Of a stretch of 64,000 nucleotides of DNA, positions 1 to 11,456 are shown in pieces (the stretch's first letter is position 1; each line of letters opens with the position of its first letter). The notes under the pieces were generated by a model. It did not search any database and was not told where the DNA came from. It saw only the letters and a list, made by a program, of their open reading frames with translations. The translations under genes and the position numbers were made by a program. This stretch comes from Sepioteuthis lessoniana. Lineage: Eukaryota > Mollusca > Cephalopoda > Myopsida > Loliginidae. Where the stretch lies: positions 38,127,758 through 38,191,757 of the forward strand of contig OY757934.1 in the NCBI GenBank assembly GCA_963585895.1, read 5' to 3'.

Positions 1-415
1 ACAAGTTTGATTAATATTGGTCCATAGTCTTGGAGTCGATAGATAATAAAAGAAGCAGGCCAACGAAGAAATTAGATTTTTTTTTTTTTTGTTATTGTCA
101 TCTTTCAATCAGTTGTATCTCCAGGAAGTTCCATACATTTCGAAATCATTGCCTTTGCCAATCACGTGATTTTTTTCGAAAAAGAACATTGATTGAATGA
201 TCTAACCGGTTATATAGTCTTTTTGTGTGTCTATTTTTCTTTTCCCAGTTATTTTTGTTCTATCAACACTTGTTTCACAAGCTTAAAGTCCTGACGAAGG
301 TTTACTAAAACCGAAACGTTTTAACGTTGACTTTACTTTAAAATTCATCACTTTTGGATTATTTTGCTTTTCTATTTTCTTCCTAATATCGGATTCTTTT
401 CCATTATTTACTCCC

Positions 416-417
<2 letters not shown>
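1..417 (+). mobile_element. Penelope-like terminal sequence, relic
   Basis: No coding capacity seen. The stretch from about 230 to 417 resembles the minus-strand sequence at 35437-35540: both hold CCGAAACGTT followed by AACGTTGACTTT and a T-rich end rich in TTTTGC and TTTTCT. Hammerhead-like sequence next to Penelope ORFs is a known feature of that class, so I infer a detached PLE terminal repeat. Upstream limit unknown because the window starts inside it. It ends in a (TA)n tract at 418-446. Confidence 0.45.
285..334 (+). ncRNA. Hammerhead-like fold (type I)
   Basis: Stem I is AAAGTC (285-290) with GACTTT (329-334), six perfect pairs. Core CTGACGA is at 291-297, stem II GGTTT/AAACC at 299-303/308-312, GAAA at 313-316. 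Stem III forms from ACGT (316-319) with ACGT (324-327) and T328 is the cleavage-site base. One extra A (298) lies between the core and stem II, so activity is doubtful. Position 7 of the core is variable in known hammerheads, so C7 is allowed. Confidence 0.5.
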
Positions 418-448
<31 letters not shown>

Positions 449-1054
449 CCGAGGAAAAATCCCGTGGATAGGAGTATCCAATTTGAGAGCTCACTGTCAA
501 CGGCTATGGACGCATAATTAATTTGGGATTAAGAATGAATCAAGACTCAACGTGCAGAACCCCAAAAAATTATATATAAGTAAATAAAAAGATAAAATTC
601 AATTATTCGGTGTCATTATAAATTTATTTCAGGTCCATGATTACCCATATATATATATATATATATAATAATGATAATAAATAAATATAGATTATATATA
701 TATTTAATCCATGGAAAATATTGTTCTGCAACTTAAGGTTTCTTGAAGTTTATAACAACATTCATCGAGCAGTTAAGAAGATGGAATGAAATTGAAAATC
801 GAAAATTCGACAAAATGCAGACAAAAAGCCGTTAAGATTTCGTTTATATCTGGTTGTAAGTATGTGTGTATATATGGGTGTGGGTGTATGTGTGTGCGTA
901 TGGATGCGTATTTTTAAGTTAAATCAGGCCAAGAACTTAAAGCGTTGGTTATAGCGAAAATGGGTAACGAATGTGTATACATTTGTTTCGTTGACAGTTG
1001 GACAAATGGTTCGACACATAACCTCATAGTGATTTACTGACGACCAACACTCTC

Positions 1055-1150
<96 letters not shown>

Positions 1151-1209
1151 TTGCTAACAGTTTTCAGTTGCCGCCTGTGACAACTGGCCATGAAAAGATT
1201 AAACAAAAC

Positions 1210-1264
<55 letters not shown>
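418..1264. repeat. Microsatellite-rich spacer
   Basis: Contains (TA)n at 418-446 and about 649-666, a long (AT)n at 1058-1146 and (CT)n followed by (AT)n at 1214-1264. Between them the DNA is AT-rich and I recognise no element or exon. The long AT tract can fold on itself and is a likely assembly weak point. Confidence 0.8.
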
Positions 1265-1265
<1 letters not shown>

Positions 1266-1912
1266 AGGGAAAATGAAAATAAATCTTAAACTAAGAATAT
1301 ATGAAATATATTCAGAGGATGTATTTATGTAACAGTTCAGTTTTTTATTAAACCATCTTCAGGGTGATGTTAGAATTCGATATCAAAATTCTTCTTTCGA
1401 ACATTGTTTTCAAAAGAAAAAATGAAAAGAAATATTCTTGCGTTCTGTTATCGTTAATAACAATCTATTTCAAAATATAGGGACATAACTAATGTTTCAT
1501 TCTTTAAAGGGCAACTTCTTTTCTATAGAGTTAGAATATCTTTAAAATGTTGGTTGACTGGTTGTATTTTACGGCATATAAACTCATTTAGTTTATTTAA
1601 TACCAAATCTTGTTTATATATACATATACTTTCTTTAAGAAAGAACAACGAAACCGGTCACATAGGATTATAAATTTATTTCAATCCTGTTACGCATTTT
1701 TGAAATTTCCAAAAACACGAAAAAATTAACAGGACTTCTTCAGATCTTTTTGATAAAAAAACTAGAATAGACATATAAGAGTGGGAGGGGATAGAAGAGG
1801 GGTGAAGAGTTACCTCTTCATTAAGCCCACTTCCGTTTTAAATTTAAATTTCGGTTTCCCAACTCCGGTTTAACTGGACCAAGAATACTATATATATATA
1901 TATATATATATA
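1265..1912. other. Unassigned AT-rich spacer
   Basis: No gene, RNA gene or recognised repeat. Ends in an (AT)n tract of about 24 bases at 1889-1912, directly followed by a SINE tail on the minus strand. Confidence 0.5.
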
Positions 1913-2372
1913 GTTGATTAATAATTGAATAGTTTGTAGGTAATGGTTTTTAACCGAACATTTGTTTGCACACAGTTAAATGATTTTAATTATTGCTATC
2001 TTACACTAATAGTTTTATTTGCCTATATTTAAATGATTTCAAGCATTGTTATCTAATATTAATAATTCTGTTTAATATTAATCATTTCTTTGCTCATTGT
2101 TAATTAGTTTTAGATATAGTAAAAGATTAAACATTCTACTTGACCCATAGATGTGACTCTCATTGGTTCTACGACTCAGGATCAGAGTGGACCAGGGAGA
2201 AAGAGTGATGGAGGGCTAATCCATAGTACCCAAAACTTCCGACTTGGAACCCCACAGATAGATGGTTTGTATCATAGCTAAGACACTCACTGGATGGGGT
2301 GAAGGATCTTTCCCCTTTGAAAAGATGCAGTCGGCGTATTCTATAGCCCCAGCTGACTGGGCTTTAACATTT
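1913..2372 (-). mobile_element. SINE family C' copy
   Basis: On the minus strand the head at 2372-2147 starts GCCCAGTCAGCTGGGG and matches family C block by block: TAGAATA, GCAGAGG-like region, TGGACC box, then the 'acccatagat' region. Downstream the tail 2140-1913 has two or three diverged copies of the TTAAATGATTTCAAGTATTG unit that marks the C' variant. Diverged, clearly old. Confidence 0.65.
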
Positions 2373-2699
2373 TTATAAGAATTAAGAATTTTTTTTCTTC
2401 CAGAAATAACCTCTATGTGTGTATTTAAATTTGCTTTTTAATTTCTTTTTTTTTTCATTGTTTTTTGTTGGTTTTTTTTGTGTGTGTTTTTTAATTAAAT
2501 AAAATAACGTCTTTGTTTGCAATCAAAATCTAGTTTAGAATTAATTTACCGAGAATGCATGTTTCTGCATGAAGAGGTTTGTCGAAAAATAACAATTTTA
2601 TTATCCCACCTTCAGATGAATTTGAAAGTGTTGTCATTTGGACCTGATATAATATTAAAAATAACAAACAGAATTTTTAAAAGACAAAAACGTATATGA
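2373..2699. other. T-rich spacer
   Basis: Mostly T-rich sequence (2390-2500) and then an AT-rich stretch that leads into the Penelope relic. A 60-codon open frame at 2517-2699 has no recognisable motif; it may be degraded upstream Penelope coding sequence, but I cannot show that. Confidence 0.4.
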
Positions 2700-3404
2700 A
2701 CAAATTTCTCAACGAACAATAATTCAAAATAAAGATATTTTCAATAATCAATTATAAAAAACACAAATTCTGGCTTTTATTAATTAATTATCACCGAATA
2801 ATTCCTAAAATCAGTGAACTTTCAAAAACTCATAAACCGAAAAGTCCTTTTAGATAAACCATTTTTGATGTAGATCGTGACCCTCATAAAATCACCAAAT
2901 CTTTGGCTAAAATATTATCCTTTATTTTTAGGTGTCATTAACAGTTCACTGGTAAAAATCCAGGTGATTTACAAAACAAAATAAATAAAATCAGTATGAA
3001 ATATTAGCCAGTCCAGAAATCATTATTTACTAATAATCCTTAGCAAATGCGTTAAACGTGTAGAAAATCATTACTAGAAAACTGACGTTACATTACCACT
3101 ACTATTTAACAAAAAATTAAAATTTGAACATTTAAATATTGATTCTCTTGATATAACGGTATTTTAATGAACAAACATTTGCCTCGTGGGTTCACTTCTT
3201 AGTGAGGCCCTTGAATTTCTTGATTCAGGTCCCTTTAAATTTATAATAACCAAAGATTCTAGATATCTTCATGACATGGATATCTTATTTATATATTAAC
3301 AAAATAATGATTTAGCAAAAATACAGATGAATTAAACAAAATAGAACCTACTAAAGATTTTACCTCTAAACTAAAAATTAACAACACCTTACATACTTTA
3401 ATAA
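2700..3404 (+). pseudogene. Penelope-like element: reverse transcriptase relic
   Basis: Broken frames around 2800-2930 read ELSKTHKPKSPFR and then KITKSLAKILSF, matching the PLE reverse transcriptase pattern of a 'KxHKPxxPFRPI' motif followed by a 'LAKxL' helix. Further on, a frame at about 3225-3370 reads SGPFKFIITKDSRYLHDMD, like the region after the RT active site. Several stops and frameshifts are present, so it is dead. The coding order continues at 4234 after a SINE insertion. Confidence 0.65.
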
Positions 3405-4233
3405 CGGGCTCATTCGCCTTGACGGTAGAGTGTTTGCCGATGGCCCAGGTGACCTGGGTTCAATCCCAGATCGCGTCATACCAAAGACTTTAAATATGGT
3501 ACTTGATACCTCCTTTCCTAACACTCAGCAATATAAGGTATGTATCAATGGTAAAGTGGAGCAATCCAGGGAAAGGAGTAGCGCCCTCCCCTCCCCTACG
3601 CTCGCCAACTTTTACATATTTTAGATATCTCGGGAAAGGTATAGCGCCCGCTCCTACACTTCAGTGTGGTAGCCATTAAAAAGGGAGACTTATGGTCACT
3701 CTCGACTAAGATCACCAACTTTACTTACTTACAAATTTTAGATATCTAGGGAAAAGAGTAGCTCCCTCCCCTACATTTCAGTGTGGTAGCTATTAAAAAG
3801 GAGACTTCGGGTCACTCTCGACTAAGTTCGCCAACTTTACTTACTTACAAATTTTAGATATCTCGGGAAAGGTGTAGCGCCTTCTCCTACACTTCAGTGC
3901 GGTAGCCATTAAAAAGGGAGACTTCGGGTCACTCACGACTAAGGTCACCGACTTTACTTACTTACAAACTTTAGATATCTTAGGAAAGGAGTAGCCCGCT
4001 CTTCTACACTTCGGTGTGGTAGCTTTTGAAAAGGGAAACTTCGGGTCACCCTCGACTAAGGTCGCCAACTTTACTTACTTACAAATTTTAGATATCTCGG
4101 GAAAGGTGTAGCGCCCTCTCCTACACTTCGGTGTGGTAGCTATTCAAAAGGAAGACTCCGGGTCGCCCTCGATTAATAGACTAGGCATTAAATAACCTAC
4201 TAAGTCTGTATGCCATAAACCCAAACAAACAAA
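3405..4233 (+). mobile_element. SINE family F, inserted in the PLE relic
   Basis: The tRNA-like head (about 3406-3475) ends with the B-box-like GGTTCAATCCC and has an A-box-like GGTAGAGTG. Then follow a unique body (AATATGGTACTTGATACCTCC), a 117-bp tandem array, and the shared 3' tail GGCATTAAATAACCTACTAA with GCCATAAACCC. It lies between the RT and GIY-YIG halves of one PLE relic. Other copies are at 7331, 32575 and 62372. Confidence 0.75.
3624..4185 (+). repeat. 117-bp tandem array inside SINE F
   Basis: The anchor GATATCT recurs at 3624, 3741, 3857, 3974 and 4091, giving a spacing of 117, 116, 117 and 117 bp. Each unit contains GGGAAAGGTGTAGCGCC, TACACTTCRGTGTGGTAGC and CTCGACTAAGRTCRCCAAC. 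Units differ by scattered substitutions, so the array is not brand new. The copies at 7331 and 62372 carry about two units and one unit. Confidence 0.85.
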
Positions 4234-4800
4234 GAATCAACTTCACATATCTTTAAAAATAACAACCACTTACAAGAATTTCGAAAATAATTAGCAACGT
4301 AATTAATAAGAACAAGAATTATATGAAATCCAAAGCTGGCGTATATACAATCGTATATGAGGATTGTGATAAAAACTATATTGGTGAATCTTCACGATCG
4401 ATCAAAAAACATATTTAACTCATCTGAGAGTTCAAAATCGGTAACGTCAGATATACGTTAGTAAAACAATTTAGAAACCAAACATAGTTTTAATTCTAAA
4501 AATTCTAAAATGTTACTTATTATGCATTATAAATCACTCAAAAATATTGTTGAATCTACCTTTATTTCTAGTTATAATACAATCAAAGAACTTACTTTTT
4601 CATTTAGTTAAAATAGTTCTAAATAATTACTATATCTTCTTAGAAGTATTTTTATTTATTATTAAGCAATTATATTTACTTTCAACACTTCCGTTATAAC
4701 TTCTAATCAAAATACTTTGTTCATTAGATTTTCATAATACACAAAAACAAAGACGTTATTTTATTTAATATAAAATAAAAATGATAATGATGATCAATTT
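4234..4800 (+). pseudogene. Penelope-like element: GIY-YIG endonuclease relic
   Basis: A frame near 4320-4420 reads KSKAGVYTIVYEDCDKNYIG followed by ESSRSIKKHI. This is the GIY-YIG nuclease hallmark of PLEs (GVYxI...C...YIGxTSR), although the first cysteine is replaced by Y. A stop follows at about 4417. Downstream pieces such as FISSYNTIKELTF look like the C-terminal region. Same strand and order as the RT piece at 2700-3404, so one element. Confidence 0.7.
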
Positions 4801-4839
4801 AATAAATGGAAATTTTTAAAAAATTCAAACTATTATGGA

Positions 4840-5113
4840 GGTGCCCGTGGTGTAATGGTTATCGTCGCAGGAAATGGATACGGCGACACGAGTTCAAATC
4901 CTGGACGAGACTGATTGCATTTCACATAGCACTAATACTCTTGGGAAAGGTATAAATTCTCCCTCCAGCTATGGGTAAATAGACTAGGTTCTTCAGCCTT
5001 GGTGAGGCAACTAGTCTAGGAGAAGGAAAACTCTGAATTCAAACCTGTTAAACTCTGCTTTAAAAATTGACCTTGTGTCATATCCTGCCCGAGCGGAGGG
5101 GTTGGGTAAATAT
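4840..5113 (+). mobile_element. SINE family A, near full length
   Basis: Head GTGCCCGTGGTGTAATGGTT with B-box-like GAGTTCAAATCC is tRNA-derived. The body has ATTTCACATAGC, CTCCAGCTATGGGTAAATAG, CAACTAGTCTAGGAGAAGG and CCTTGTGTCATATCCTGCCC. It ends in GGGGTTGGGTAAATA. Nearly the same sequence recurs at 35048, 55966 and 57591, so this is one of the younger and most abundant families here. Confidence 0.85.
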
Positions 5114-5612
5114 GATATGCAGGTGTTATTCCTGATTTTTTTTTTAAATTCGTAATTCCTATTAAAGTTTTCATCTCTATTTAAAATCCACAGCAAAACG
5201 TTATCCTTTTTGAAAGAAAATTCAAAAACTAGTTAAATCACTATATTTTGCTATTACCGATGATAGAACACTAAGATCATTTTTAATTCTTTTTCATTTA
5301 AAAATAACTTCATGAATAATTTTAACATCGTATTCTAATATCACCTTGAAGAGGGTTTAACAAAAACCCCGAATATTAAACGATGGCATGTTATCATATA
5401 TCAACAGATACATCTTCTAAATATTTTGTTTATACATATATATGAAGGGTGACCCGGATTGATCGATCGGGTGAAGGAAATAACGTCAAATATAGCAGAA
5501 TAAAGAAACGTGTTCTACAGTGCATTTCGTCTAAATTATTTATTTTATTGTATTTGTATAATTTTACGTAGAAATGGATCTCATCTATATCGAAATAGAA
5601 TTTTATTTCGTA

Positions 5613-5643
<31 letters not shown>

Positions 5644-5900
5644 GAATAGCAATACCATTTAATTCTTCCAAGTTCTCTTACGCAGAGTAACATTAATGTA
5701 CTGCTTTTTTGAATTCAAAAGAGTGAAAGACAAGAAAGATTATTGTTGTTATGTGTATAAGATCTGAATGTTTTCAGAGTTTGGAGATGGCAATAATCGA
5801 ATCAACTCGAAACCAATTTCACTTTCATCGCTGGCCAAATAAATGCTCGATATAAAGATAAGCTCATACTAAAATGTCCATTTTTTCCAATAATTCAGTT

Positions 5901-5937
<37 letters not shown>

Positions 5938-5945
5938 AAGGCATA
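5114..5945. other. Spacer with degenerate hammerhead-like motif
   Basis: At 5347-5375 CTTGAAGAGGG...CCCCGAATATT is what a decayed PLE hammerhead (CTGANGA...CGAAACGTT) would look like, placed about 1 kb after the GIY-YIG relic. That is suggestive only. A run of about 32 T is at 5612-5643 and (AC)n(AT)n at 5901-5937. No gene. Confidence 0.35.
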
Positions 5946-6423
5946 CAATCTTAAGATAGTCTAGTCGGGCAGGAAAATAGTATACGTTGACTGCATCTTT
6001 TCAGAATGTTAAGAGCCATTATCCTATGAGAGTCATGGATATGACACGAAACCACTGACTACGAGATTCCAGTCAAGGAGAGTTGGGCAATGTAGAGTAT
6101 CCTTCCACTGCCATTACTTCCAGGTCCACTATGACAAGGTAAGGAAGTTCCTGTTAGTGTTCCATCAATGGGTCATTAGAACTATTTAATCATTTGATAT
6201 GCTTGAAACAATATAACTGTGAGCAAAAAATGATTAAAATTAAAGTGAATCAATTGAATTAGACACAAATACTCGAAACCATTTGTATGCGAATAGAATG
6301 ATTAGTGTTAGATAGAAATACTTGAAACAATTTAACTGTGTGCAAATAAAACTATTAGTGTTCGATAGAAATACATGAAACCATTTAACAGAGGTTAAAG
6401 AGAATTATTTGTACTTTTTTTCC
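5946..6423 (+). mobile_element. SINE family C' copy, interrupted
   Basis: The head 5946-6180 is a diverged C head (TAGTCGGGCAGG, GTCATGGATATGACAC, CAGGTCCACT, CAATGGGTCA). From 6181 the tail repeats the unit TTGAAACAATTTAACTGTGTGC with TAGTGTTAGATAGAAATA about four times. The tail resumes at 6721-6830 after a hammerhead element. Confidence 0.6.
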
Positions 6424-6720
6424 TAAATTGAATTACCATGACCAGAAAATCCGGCGAGAGCAGTGCCTGACATACGGAACCACTTAGGTTAATTGACCAC
6501 GTATTTAACATAACAACTTAATTTGGGATCGGTTACGTGGACCAATAGCTTATAGGTAGTGTTTCAGCTCTGTAATCTATGGTCGCTGGTTCGATATCCA
6601 GTGGGGGAGATCACGGAATACATTGCTGATGAGACCTAATAAGGTCGAAACAGCTGTCCGGTTGTTTTGTATGTCACGTACTGTGGTTTCCGGGTTTTCT
6701 GATCATGTTAATTCCATTTA
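6424..6720 (+). mobile_element. TIR-bounded tRNA-like element with hammerhead ribozyme
   Basis: Terminal inverted repeats of 31 bp (6424-6454 and 6690-6720, 27 matches by eye) flank the element; TA at each end fits a TA target duplication. Inside, a tRNA-like stretch at about 6530-6605 has TAGTGTTTCAGCTCTG-like and GGTTCGATATCC sequence, followed directly by a hammerhead core. It sits in the tail of a C' SINE (5946-6423 and 6721-6830). No coding capacity. Other copies are at 11457 and 44724. A MITE-like or retrozyme-like non-autonomous element; the mobilising enzyme is unknown. Confidence 0.7.
6612..6678 (+). ncRNA. Hammerhead ribozyme, type I, intact core
   Basis: CTGATGA at 6626-6632, stem II GACC/GGTC (6633-6636 and 6643-6646) with loop TAATAA, GAAA at 6647-6650. 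Stem III forms from the palindrome ACAGCTGT (6650-6657); C6658 is the cleavage base. Stem I: ATTG/CGGT next to the core, a six-base bulge on the 3' strand, then ATAC/GTAT. The same bulge size is kept in the two other copies. All residues of the conserved core are present; in vitro activity is not known. Confidence 0.7.
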
Positions 6721-7191
6721 TAAGAACTATTCGTGTTAGATAGCGAAACTATTAAACTGTGAGCAAATAAATAAACTCTTGCTTGTTTAAGGATAGTATT
6801 ACCAACAAACAACTCATTTACGAGTTGTAAATATATACATATATATAAACAGGATTTACCATTAAATAATCGACAATAGTTATGCCATTAAACACAACTA
6901 ATCGACCATCGTTATCTAAGAGATTGAAAACTGTTATATCTTGTAATGTCTATCTGACCAAGTATTGAATCAATACTTTTTTTATTTTAGCAGATATTAC
7001 TTACTTTAACTTTCACTGGTTCGTCTTGAATCATTTTCTTTTATTTTTGTATTACTTGTATTGATATTGATCTTTGTTCCAAATTTAATTCATTCTGAAA
7101 CCCTATAATTACATTAGACATACAGAGGACGCTTTTTGTTCTCAAAGTACTTAGATTATCAATCTTTCTAATATATGATATGGCTTTTAGA

Positions 7192-7247
<56 letters not shown>

Positions 7248-7330
7248 TTTCAAAAAGTGTTGATTTCATTTAATGATCTAAAAACTCGATCCTTTCTAAT
7301 CCAAATGATCTTAAATTTTAACTGCATGTC
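6721..7330. other. C' SINE tail remnant and spacer
   Basis: 6721-6830 continues the C' tail units broken by the hammerhead element (TAGATAGCGAAACTATTAAA and GTGAGCAAATAAAT). The remainder is AT-rich with (AT)n at about 7192-7243. No gene or further element seen. Confidence 0.55.
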
Positions 7331-7802
7331 TGCAAAGAACTCTCGCTCATTGTCTAGTGGGTAGAGTGTTCGTTAATAGTCCAGGAGACCTGGGTCCAAT
7401 CCTAGGTCGAGTCATACTAAAGACTTTTAAAATGGTACTTGATACCTCCTTGCTTAACAATCAGCAATATAAGGTACGTATCAAGAGTAAAGTGGACCAA
7501 ACTAGAGAAAGGAGTAGCACCCTCCCCTATACTTCAGTAACTTCAGGTCACCCTCGACTAAGGTCGCCAACTTTACTTATTTACATATTTTAGATATCTA
7601 GGGAAAGGAGTTTCACCCTCCCTTTCACTTCAGTGTGGTAGCTTTTGATTACGGTCACCAACTTTACTTACTTTCTTTACGTTCACTTTCGGACTAATTT
7701 GTGGGGAAAGATATGAACCTTTTTTTTTTATGGATTAAATAGCATGACATATTGCGACAAGGATGGCTTTGGCATTAAACAGCCATTAAAGAAAGAAACC
7801 CA
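7331..7802 (+). mobile_element. SINE family F copy
   Basis: tRNA-like head about 7339-7412 (TCTAGTGGGTAGAGTG, GGGTCCAATCC). The body matches 3405-3623 (AATGGTACTTGATACCTCCTT), then one and a half shortened array units (GATATCT at 7592) and a B/C-type tail with GGCTTTGGCATTAAACAGCC. About 117 bp of array per unit is partly deleted. Confidence 0.7.
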
Positions 7803-7805
7803 GAA

Positions 7806-7860
<55 letters not shown>

Positions 7861-7862
<2 letters not shown>

Positions 7863-8205
7863 CATCCACAGAAGACTGTTTCGTTCTATCAGAACTCTTC
7901 ACTGTGGCTAAACACGTAGGACGCTCGAAGCCGGGATCGAAACCCGTCCAACTTTACGTTAGACTAAGTCTCAGACCGCCTGCCCAACAAGCGTACCACG
8001 TTGGCTAAAGGTATTTTTAAGGTATTTATGTAGCAACACCAGCAGCAGCAGCGTCTGTTTGTTTACATTTTTATACCCAATCGGCTACCAGAGTGCTCAA
8101 TTCTTTCGAAGAGCTTTGCATTATGCGAGCGGCGGCCGAAAATTGCTTCGCCCGAGTGCTCAACCCCCATGGGGGAGCGTATAGAAGTTCTGATGAATTT
8201 AGATC
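7861..8205 (-). mobile_element. SINE family G copy with hammerhead-like 3' end
   Basis: Read on the minus strand the element starts near 8205, has a tRNA-like region (GTTGGGCAGGCGGTCTGAG ... GGTTTCGATCCC) and ends with a hammerhead-like motif at 7868-7915. Stem II is GTTCT/AGAAC (perfect) and GAAA is kept. The core reads GTGAAGA, so the essential C3 is lost. The full-length relative on the plus strand is at 55620. Confidence 0.65.
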
Positions 8206-9558
<1,353 letters not shown>

Positions 9559-10105
9559 ATAAAGGGTGCGGAAGCAAAATATGGAATAATTTATAGGACG
9601 GTTTTTTACTCTGATTTGTCCAATTTTTGAAAAAAAATTCGATGGATCTAAATTTTCATGGTTAGTTCTTTATCTAAGCATTTTTTCGTTAAAATTCAGC
9701 CCGATATGAGTGAATAAGAAAAGAAACGAGAAAAAATCTATGATTTGTTTAAAGCCGAAGTCAAAGAAATTTCCCAAATAATTGGAGTTTCTTCATGGCT
9801 TTCATAAAGCCCGACCTTAACCCTCTTGATTATACTAAATGGGGTATTTAGAAAAGAAAAAAATGCAACTTCCCATCCAAATATTGGTTCAATTAAGACT
9901 CCAATTGAGGAGGCATTGGAATAAATTGTCTGAAGAATTCATTTTAAAGCTTTGCAAATCGTTTCAAAGGCGTGTTGATGCAATATTTGAAGAAAATAAC
10001 GGCTGTATTGTATAAATGTACTGTTTTGTGTCTATCTTCTAATTTTTTTTTGTTCATTTTTTCAAATTAAAATTAATATTGTTTTATCAAAGGGTCGTTG
10101 ATTAT
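9559..10105 (+). pseudogene. Mariner-family transposon, internally deleted
   Basis: A frame near 9705-9796 reads KIYDLFKAEVKEISQIIGVS, a helix-turn-helix N-terminus. It is followed after only about a dozen bases by KPDLNPLDYTKWG (9807-9845), the catalytic-domain signature D-L-x-P-x-D with a WG helix. Next come pieces like IEEALE, EEFILKLCKSF and QRRVDAIFEENNGC in shifting frames. The middle of the transposase is missing. No clean inverted repeat was found at the ends. Confidence 0.7.
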
Positions 10106-10253
10106 TATACAACAATATTCCTAATTTTGCTTCATAGTCTGTATATCAATAAATCCATAAACAAACGTCTTTTTTGACTGTGTGCCACTATGATAAGTTT
10201 AGTCAATTCCAACATTTTTAGGTTGAATACATAAATGTGCAAATATGCATAAT

Positions 10254-10254
<1 letters not shown>

Positions 10255-10328
<74 letters not shown>

Positions 10329-10526
10329 GTGCGTGTGTGTATATATATATATATATATATGTGTGTGTTTTTGTGTATGTGTGTGTAAAAACTATGTGCG
10401 TGTGTTTGTATGTGTGTGTGTATATATATGTGTGTGTGTAGGTGTGTGCATGTATATATATATATATATGTGTGTGTGTGTGCGTGCTTGTATATATATA
10501 TATATATATACATATGTATGTATGTA

Positions 10527-10581
<55 letters not shown>

Positions 10582-10764
10582 ATATATGTGTGTGTTTGTG
10601 TACGTGTGTGTGAAAACTGTGTGTGTGTGTTTGTATGTGTGTGTGTGTATATATATGTGTGTGTATGTGTGTGCGTGTATATATATATATGTGTGTGTAG
10701 GTGTGTGCATGTATATATATGTATGTGTGTGTGCTTGCATATATATATGTGTGTGTGTGTGCGT

Positions 10765-10819
<55 letters not shown>

Positions 10820-10829
10820 AGTGTGTGTT

Positions 10830-10912
<83 letters not shown>
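10255..10912. repeat. Compound AT/GT microsatellite, about 650 bp
   Basis: Alternating (AT)n and (GT)n blocks of 8 to 55 bases, with two copies of a longer unit containing AAAACTATGTGCGTGTG (10388) and AAAACTGTGTGTGTGTG (10613), 225 bp apart. That suggests a duplication of a larger segment. It gives spurious open frames of up to 231 codons on both strands. Z-DNA and cruciform-prone. Confidence 0.95.
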
Positions 10913-10914
<2 letters not shown>

Positions 10915-10974
10915 ATCATCGATTATAAATAAGTGTAAAGAAAGGCAAGAAAACTCTCACAAAAAAGATGTCCA

Positions 10975-11240
10975 AGTAATGATACAAAACTGCACTTGGT
11001 GGTAAGCTCTAGGGAGTGTCGAGTACAGTTCTGTTGCCAAGAATCCAAGCTCAACCCAACCACCAAAGCGTGTCCTGGATATAACATTAAACTGTATCTG
11101 ATGGTGAGGCTCCAGTCCAGTTTTTTGGGGGGAATGTGAACAAACTCTTCATGGCCATTACCCTCAGATCCATTCTGATTCAGATTGTAAATACCGGTTA
11201 GGGTCCCACGTATAGCTCAAACAGAACTGTTTAATCATTT
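10975..11240 (+). mobile_element. SINE family C relic
   Basis: Family C blocks in order: GTGTCCTGGATATAACATTAAA (11071 on), TCTGATGGTGAGGCTCCAG, CATGGCCATTACCCTCAGATCC and CGTATAGCTCAAACAGAACTG. The head before 11070 is scrambled. Old, truncated copy. Confidence 0.6.
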
Positions 11241-11456
11241 ATGAAAATGAAAATTGTTTAATTTTACCTTTGAAAACTATTTGCCAGAGTCAAAAGATTT
11301 CCTGTATTGTAAATGATTTATCAGTTTTAATTTTGGACAATTGTATATTCATGCTTGGTTGCAGCCTATCACTGCTGTAGAGTTTGGTTTTAAATAATAC
11401 ATAATAATATTCATTTTGATGTAATAATGTTCCATTAAAAGTAAAACCTTGTTATC

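Noticed and set aside
2517..2699. Small open frame before the Penelope relic as its N-terminus
   Set aside because: No N-terminal PLE motif is visible; it could equally be chance in AT-rich DNA.
10132..11005. Long open frames of up to 231 codons on both strands
   Set aside because: They translate (AT)n and (GT)n into Ile-Tyr, Cys-Val and Thr-His repeats; no start context, domain or conservation signal.
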